Shown piece after piece: positions 24,694 to 28,332 of a stretch of DNA of 28,332 nucleotides; the first letter of the stretch is position 1, and each line of letters starts with the position of its first letter. The translations under genes and the position numbers were made by a program. The notes under the pieces were generated by a model that had not been told where the DNA came from, ran no database searches, and saw only the letters and a program-made list of their open reading frames with translations. Source of the stretch: Faeciplasma gallinarum (GTDB taxonomy: Bacteria; Bacillota; Clostridia; Oscillospirales; Ruminococcaceae); assembly GCA_018711085.1 (NCBI GenBank), contig DVIR01000066.1:1-28332 (forward strand), written 5' to 3'.

Positions 24694-24918
24694 TTAGTGC
24701 TTCTTAGAGAAAGCAACAGCAGCTCCAGCTACAGCTATAGGAAGAACAGCAAGTGCAATTCCCGTGGGAGGGTTGGTATCCTCAACAGGATCGGTTACCT
24801 CGATGTCCCCAGTTCCATCAGGCTCAGTCTCAACGTCACCTGGTTCAGCAAAAACAGCAATAGTGAGCATAGACATAGCCATTACCAAAGCAAGAAGCAT
24901 TGCCAATAATTTCTTCAT
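24694..24918 (-). CDS. Small secreted peptide with NPxTG-type cell-wall sorting signal
   Basis: A 74-residue protein with three parts. Residues 1-24 are a signal peptide (MKKLLAMLLALVMAMSMLTI, cleavage likely after AVFA). Residues 25-48 are an acidic Glu/Asp/Thr/Pro stretch. Residues 49-74 form a sortase-like sorting signal: NPPTG, a hydrophobic helix (IALAVLPIAVAGAAVAF) and a basic tail SKKH. If a sortase cuts after T52, the exposed peptide would be only about 28 residues. Similar NPxTG endings occur at the C-terminus of large surface proteins in Ruminococcus-like bacteria. Here nothing but the anchor remains. The start has AAAGGAGG 9 bases upstream, a TATAAT upstream and a strong terminator, so it looks like a real, well-expressed gene rather than debris. 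No sortase is in the window. I do not recognise a named family. Confidence 0.82.
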   Translation of the reverse strand: MKKLLAMLLALVMAMSMLTIAVFAEPGDVETEPDGTGDIEVTDPVEDTNPPTGIALAVLPIAVAGAAVAFSKKH

Positions 24919-24963
24919 TGTAATAAACCTCCTTTAACAATTCAGCACAAAAGCTTTATCCTT

Positions 24964-24969
24964 ATTATA
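24964..24969 (-). promoter_or_regulatory. Candidate -10 element of the small surface-peptide gene
   Basis: TATAAT (24969-24964, minus strand) in the context CATGTATAATAA lies about 45 bases before the ATG. The same 12-base context, CATGTATAATAA, occurs at the GH30 promoter. No good -35 is seen 16-18 bases upstream. Two further TATAAT hexamers occur upstream (25026-25021 and 25052-25047). The 265-base gap 24919-25183 is otherwise AT-rich with no gene, and I see no clear terminator after the GH30 stop, so read-through from GH30 into this gene is possible. Confidence 0.4.
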
Positions 24970-25183
24970 CATGCTATCCGTCAGATTTACTATAGTAATT
25001 TTGCACAATATTTTATTAGTATTATACACCAAAATTATCATGGCGCATTATAACAAAAAATATTGCATTAAGTATGTAAATATTTCGTAAACAATTTAAA
25101 AACAAATAATTAACACGTCATTTTACCGCTTGGATCACGGAGCGTCACGATGCAATTATATGTTCCGATGCAGGGCTGTGCGA

Positions 25184-27172
25184 TTAAAACTTATAGCCCT
25201 TCACAACGCCATAGTAGTACTCATAAAACGATTCAAGATACGTCTTGGGCTTTTCGACAGTCTCCGCAGCGGTCTCGGTCTTGTCTGTGCTCTCGGTATC
25301 TTCTTCGTCAGCAGCCTCGGCATCCCTTGGCTCTATCTTCATAACAAGGGTTGTGAGCGTGTCGCTCGGTATCTCTATTGAAGTGGTCTTGAGGCTGCCC
25401 ATGTCTGCCATGTACTCGTTAAACTCCTGCTCCTTTTCATAGTCGTCCGTGTTCTTTGTGGAGCGATAAATGTGTCCCGACTTGATTCTGTAGTCGTTCA
25501 CGGCAAGCTTCAACGTCTCGTCATTTTCGGATGTATTCAGTATTACAAGTACCAGCTCATCGTTATCAGGCGATACAAATGCTGTTACGTTGGAATTAAC
25601 GGCGTTGAGATCGGTTTCAACGCGAGTGTAACCGTTCTTGATGAACTTAGAGAAGTGCATCATAATGTAATGGTTTCCTCTCGGCTTTACGTATGCGTTG
25701 CTCTCCCAACCGCCGATTTCTATCAAGCAGTTTCCGTCATCTTCAGGCCATACGCCGTTCCAGTACAGATATGCGTTTACGTTTTCGTAGTTAAGCTCAT
25801 CTATAAGCACTTTTGCATGTCCGAAGTAGTCGTTATTGTACCACTCTGTCTGCCAAAGCGTATAATCACCGAATTTCTCGTAAACCTCTGAGAAGGATGC
25901 GGGTGTGTTTGCACTTCCGTAAAGGTGGTGAGGTATCATGTCAAAGCTTTCGGGTGCTGCTTCAATGAGCGGCTCAAGGTATTCCTCCATCAAGCTTGCA
26001 GTGTCAGCCATGACCTCTGCACCCGTGATCTTAGGAGCATCCTCTCCGAACGCCTCCTGGAACGCCTCGTACACAGCTATGTGAGCCTTCCAGTATGCAC
26101 AGTGATACTCGTTCTCATCGGGGCCGAAGTAAAATCCCGCTTCATCTCTTGCATTGCCCTGCTCGTCTATGTGCAAGCCCTGAAGTTCTGTCTCGTTAGA
26201 GATCGAGAAGTAATCGACGGGTATTCCCGCGTCGAAGAAATACTGTATCGACTGAACGCAGAAATCTGCAAGCTCGTCATACATGTACTCGCCGTTTTCA
26301 TCCTTTGCAAGGGTATAGTACGTATGTCCCTCGTCGTCCTTTTCGGTAAACGCCACGAAGTCGAGGTTTCTGTCATACTGACCCCAGCTTGTTACCATTA
26401 CAATGGGGTCAACTCCCCTTTTTACGGCTGCGTTGTAATAAGCCTTGTAGCTCTTGTACGTCGTATCCTCATAACCGCCGCCGTAGCCTATAACCTTATT
26501 CAAATCTCTGAATCTTAAGATATTAAATTCAGCGTCTTCAAATATCCAGTCATATGCTTCTTCGGCGTGAACGTTATTTGTAAGCCAGTCTCCGTACCAT
26601 GTGTAGGATGCTCCCCATCCCTCAAATGTCTGATACCTTGTATCAAGATCCACTGTAATTCCGGGGTCGCCCTTTATTGTCCATCTGACAATGATTGAGT
26701 AGACCGTGTTGCCGTTTCCGTCAACACCGAAATTCATGACGTTATCAAGCCTTAAATAGCTTCCGTCATCAGCGTGTTTAGTTGATGTATAGGTATCTAT
26801 AAAATCCTCTGCCGAGAATACAGCCACCTTCTTATCCCCGTCGGTCTTTGCGGTGTACCTTGAAAACGTAGCAAACGAGTAGTTATCGCCGCCGCTTACA
26901 GGGTAACTTTGCAGAAGTAAAGACAGGTTTGCACTTCCGGTGTATGTAATTTCAATGGTTGCGCCGTCATTTTGTATTGCCTCAAGAAAGTTGCTCGCCT
27001 TTTCAGGCTCGGCATACTGCAGGAAGAACGACGGATACCATCCGTCGAGCACCTGCTCGCCTTCAAACAGCGTATACTTAGCAGGTGTATCCGCAAAAGA
27101 CACGACGCTCAGCGTCGTAAGCAGCATCAAAGCGGCAAGTACTACTGACACGGCTTTAATTACCTTCTTCAT
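25184..27172 (-). CDS. Secreted GH30-type glycoside hydrolase (xylanase-like)
   Basis: Taking the ATG at 27172 (AAGGAG about 12 bases upstream; signal peptide 1-27, cut after SFA), the protein has 662 residues. Residues 28-170 are a beta-rich N-terminal domain. The GH30 barrel follows (about 172-502): QTFEGWGASYTWYGDW; acid/base Glu327 in DYFSISNETE; DMIPHHLYGS; nucleophile Glu443 in LWQTEWYNN; and MMHFSKFIKNGYTRVET. A beta-sandwich (about 512-614) ends in IPSDTLTTLVMKI. These blocks align with glucuronoxylanase XynC (GH30_8), but the XynC loop arginine that reads methylglucuronate (YIRRSYG) is replaced by YLYWNGVWPEDDGN. A Glu/Thr/Asp-rich linker leads to an aromatic tail, YLESFYEYYYGVVKGYKF. 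The open frame extends 23 codons upstream, but without signal-like logic. Likely acts outside the cell on hemicellulose; exact substrate unknown. Confidence 0.85.
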   Translation of the reverse strand: MKKVIKAVSVVLAALMLLTTLSVVSFADTPAKYTLFEGEQVLDGWYPSFFLQYAEPEKASNFLEAIQNDGATIEITYTGSANLSLLLQSYPVSGGDNYSFATFSRYTAKTDGDKKVAVFSAEDFIDTYTSTKHADDGSYLRLDNVMNFGVDGNGNTVYSIIVRWTIKGDPGITVDLDTRYQTFEGWGASYTWYGDWLTNNVHAEEAYDWIFEDAEFNILRFRDLNKVIGYGGGYEDTTYKSYKAYYNAAVKRGVDPIVMVTSWGQYDRNLDFVAFTEKDDEGHTYYTLAKDENGEYMYDELADFCVQSIQYFFDAGIPVDYFSISNETELQGLHIDEQGNARDEAGFYFGPDENEYHCAYWKAHIAVYEAFQEAFGEDAPKITGAEVMADTASLMEEYLEPLIEAAPESFDMIPHHLYGSANTPASFSEVYEKFGDYTLWQTEWYNNDYFGHAKVLIDELNYENVNAYLYWNGVWPEDDGNCLIEIGGWESNAYVKPRGNHYIMMHFSKFIKNGYTRVETDLNAVNSNVTAFVSPDNDELVLVILNTSENDETLKLAVNDYRIKSGHIYRSTKNTDDYEKEQEFNEYMADMGSLKTTSIEIPSDTLTTLVMKIEPRDAEAADEEDTESTDKTETAAETVEKPKTYLESFYEYYYGVVKGYKF

Positions 27173-27212
27173 TCCCTTAACATTCTCCTTCCAAAGTAAA
27201 TATAATAATTTT

Positions 27213-27241
27213 ATTATACATGAATTGCCGTGTATAAACAA
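27213..27241 (-). promoter_or_regulatory. Sigma-A-type promoter of the GH30 gene
   Basis: On the minus strand TTGTTT (27241-27236) and a perfect TATAAT (27218-27213) are separated by exactly 17 bases, about 40 bases upstream of the chosen ATG. No catabolite-repression (cre) box is apparent nearby. The promoter's position supports the ATG at 27172, because the upstream extension of the frame would start at or inside the promoter. Confidence 0.72.
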
Positions 27242-27279
27242 TTCGACTTTTTCACTAAATTTATTGCCCTAATTTATGC

Positions 27280-27310
27280 AAAACCCCCATTGCACATTTG
27301 CAATAGGGGC
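27280..27310 (-). terminator. Rho-independent terminator of galE
   Basis: On the minus strand GCCCCTATTGCA pairs with TGCAATGGGG: a 4 bp GGGG/CCCC outer stem, one mismatch and a 6 bp inner stem (27309-27284) around a 4-base loop, followed by TTTTGC. It lies 24 bases after the galE stop and separates galE from the GH30 promoter. Confidence 0.75.
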
Positions 27311-27333
27311 AACAGCGCTAATTATACAGCCGG

Positions 27334-28332
27334 TCAGCTCTTATATCCGTTCGGATTGTTCTTCTGCCAGTTCCATGAGTCGCAGCACATTTCATCTATG
27401 CCGTACTTAGCCTTCCAGTGAAGTTCCTTTTCAGCAAGGGACGGGTCAGAATAAGACTCATCTATGTCTCCCGCTCTTCTCGGGCATATCACATACGGTA
27501 TTTCCTTTCCGCACGCTTTTTCATACGCCTTAACGACATCCAATACCGAGTAACCTATTCCCGTACCGAGGTTGTAAATGAGAACCCCGCCGTTCGCTCC
27601 GTCTATCTTTTCAAGGGCCTTTACATGTCCCGCAGCAAGGTCGCATACATGGATATAGTCCCTTACACCGGTTCCGTCGTGAGTCTTATAATCGTTGCCG
27701 AATACATTCAAGTGGTCAAGCCTTCCTACGGCCACCTGCGCTATGTACGGCACAAGGTTGTTCGGTATTCCCTGCGGATCCTCGCCTATCATTCCGGAGC
27801 TGTGCGCACCTATGGGGTTGAAGTACCTGAGCAGAACCACATTCCATGAGTTGTCCGCGGTGTGAACATCGGTTAAAATCTGCTCTATCATGCTCTTTGT
27901 CCAGCCGTACGGATTCGTGCACACGCCTTTAGGGCATGTCTCGGAAATCGGGACCGATTCCGGCGTGCCGTAAACAGTTGCGGATGAGCTGAAGATTATA
28001 TTTTTCACATTGTGAGCCTTCATAGCCTCAAGAAGAGTTATTGTTCCGCCGAGGTTGTTCTTATAATACTCTATCGGCTTTGCAACAGACTCTCCCACGG
28101 CCTTAAGACCCGCAAAATGAATAAGCGCAGTTATGTCCGGGTTCTCGTCAAATATTTTGTTCATGGCATCCCTGTCAAGCATATCGGCTTTATAGAACTT
28201 GACGCTCTTTCCGGAGAGCTTTTCAACTCTCTTTATAGCCTCTTCGCAGGAATTTGACAGGTTGTCAAACACCACTACATCATAGCCTTTCTCTAAAAGC
28301 TCAAGCACCGTATGAGAGCCGATATAACCTGC
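27334..28332 (-). CDS. galE: UDP-glucose 4-epimerase (5' end beyond window)
   Basis: 332 codons of a GalE-type short-chain dehydrogenase; the frame is open to the window edge and begins AGYIGSHTVLELLEKGYDVV, so only about eight residues (the first half of the GxxGxxG Rossmann motif) are missing. It interconverts UDP-glucose and UDP-galactose with tightly bound NAD. Visible signatures: VVFDNLSNS, FAGLKAVGESVAKPIEYYKN, the catalytic FSSSATVYG serine/threonine region and YGWTK (YxxxK), RYFNPIGAHSSGMIGEDP, and HDGTGVRDYIHVCDLAAGH. Its own terminator follows, so it is not in the GH30 transcription unit, but both relate to carbohydrate use or surface polysaccharide. A GTG inside the gene at 28308 is not the start. 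Confidence 0.96.
   Translation of the reverse strand, partial: AGYIGSHTVLELLEKGYDVVVFDNLSNSCEEAIKRVEKLSGKSVKFYKADMLDRDAMNKIFDENPDITALIHFAGLKAVGESVAKPIEYYKNNLGGTITLLEAMKAHNVKNIIFSSSATVYGTPESVPISETCPKGVCTNPYGWTKSMIEQILTDVHTADNSWNVVLLRYFNPIGAHSSGMIGEDPQGIPNNLVPYIAQVAVGRLDHLNVFGNDYKTHDGTGVRDYIHVCDLAAGHVKALEKIDGANGGVLIYNLGTGIGYSVLDVVKAYEKACGKEIPYVICPRRAGDIDESYSDPSLAEKELHWKAKYGIDEMCCDSWNWQKNNPNGYKS

Noticed and set aside
24694..24918. Bacteriocin or toxin peptide
   Set aside because: The C-terminal NPPTG-helix-SKKH layout is a cell-wall sorting signal, and no immunity, export or modification genes are adjacent.
25141..25183. Terminator directly after the GH30 stop
   Set aside because: Only direct repeats (GATGC, TCACG) are seen; no stable stem with a T run could be built.
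25925..26518. Plus-strand 197-codon frame within the GH30 gene
   Set aside because: It is antisense to the catalytic barrel; no ribosome binding site and no recognisable motifs.
27173..27241. Upstream extension of the GH30 frame to 27241
   Set aside because: It overlaps the TTGTTT-17-TATAAT promoter and would put 23 non-signal residues before a textbook signal peptide.

Overview
The window looks like a chromosomal housekeeping segment from an endospore-forming Clostridia bacterium. A gut, Oscillospiraceae/Ruminococcaceae-like member is my best guess, but it is only inferred from family content and gene order. Three kinds of evidence support this. Four or five proteins resemble sporulation factors (YqfC, YqfD start, YlbJ, YunB). 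The cell-division block sepF-ylmH-divIVA-ileS-lspA-rluD is a Firmicutes arrangement. Glutamine/asparagine charging uses GatCAB. Except for ylbJ, every gene reads on the minus strand, so the biological order runs from high to low coordinates.

Right end (24.6-28.3 kb): galE, cut by the window edge, ends at a hairpin terminator. A secreted GH30-type glycoside hydrolase follows with its own sigma-A-like promoter. Next is a 74-residue surface peptide made of a signal peptide, a short acidic stretch, an NPPTG sorting motif and an anchor helix, closed by a good terminator. This is the most accessory-looking part of the window.

Middle right (16.8-24.5 kb): ylbF-like, mutS, mutL, miaA and a HlyD-like membrane adaptor form one tight transcription unit with start/stop overlaps. 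A candidate promoter lies upstream of ylbF and a weak terminator lies after the adaptor gene.

Middle left (7.7-16.8 kb): sepF, with a clear TTGACA-17-GATAAT promoter, starts a long run through ylmH, divIVA, ileS, lspA, rluD and a HAD phosphatase into a two-subunit (split) transketolase. Cell-division scaffolding, isoleucyl-tRNA charging, lipoprotein processing, rRNA pseudouridylation and pentose-phosphate metabolism are thus plausibly co-transcribed.

Left end (1-7.6 kb): yunB, ligA, gatC, gatA and gatB follow, ending in a terminator-like structure beside a tandem array of 24-25 bp hairpin-bearing repeats. The array sits between the converging gatB and ylbJ genes. ylbJ and yqfC-yqfD diverge from a 78 bp intergenic region that contains a sigma-E-like promoter facing ylbJ.

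I see no rRNA, tRNA, CRISPR array, prophage, insertion sequence or defence system, and no gap between genes exceeds about 270 bases. I did not find a convincing undescribed multi-gene system. The best leads are the hairpin tandem array, the minimal NPxTG peptide next to a divergent GH30 enzyme, the HlyD-like adaptor embedded between mismatch-repair and division genes, and repeated AAGAGTA elements at the ylbF-mutS promoter.
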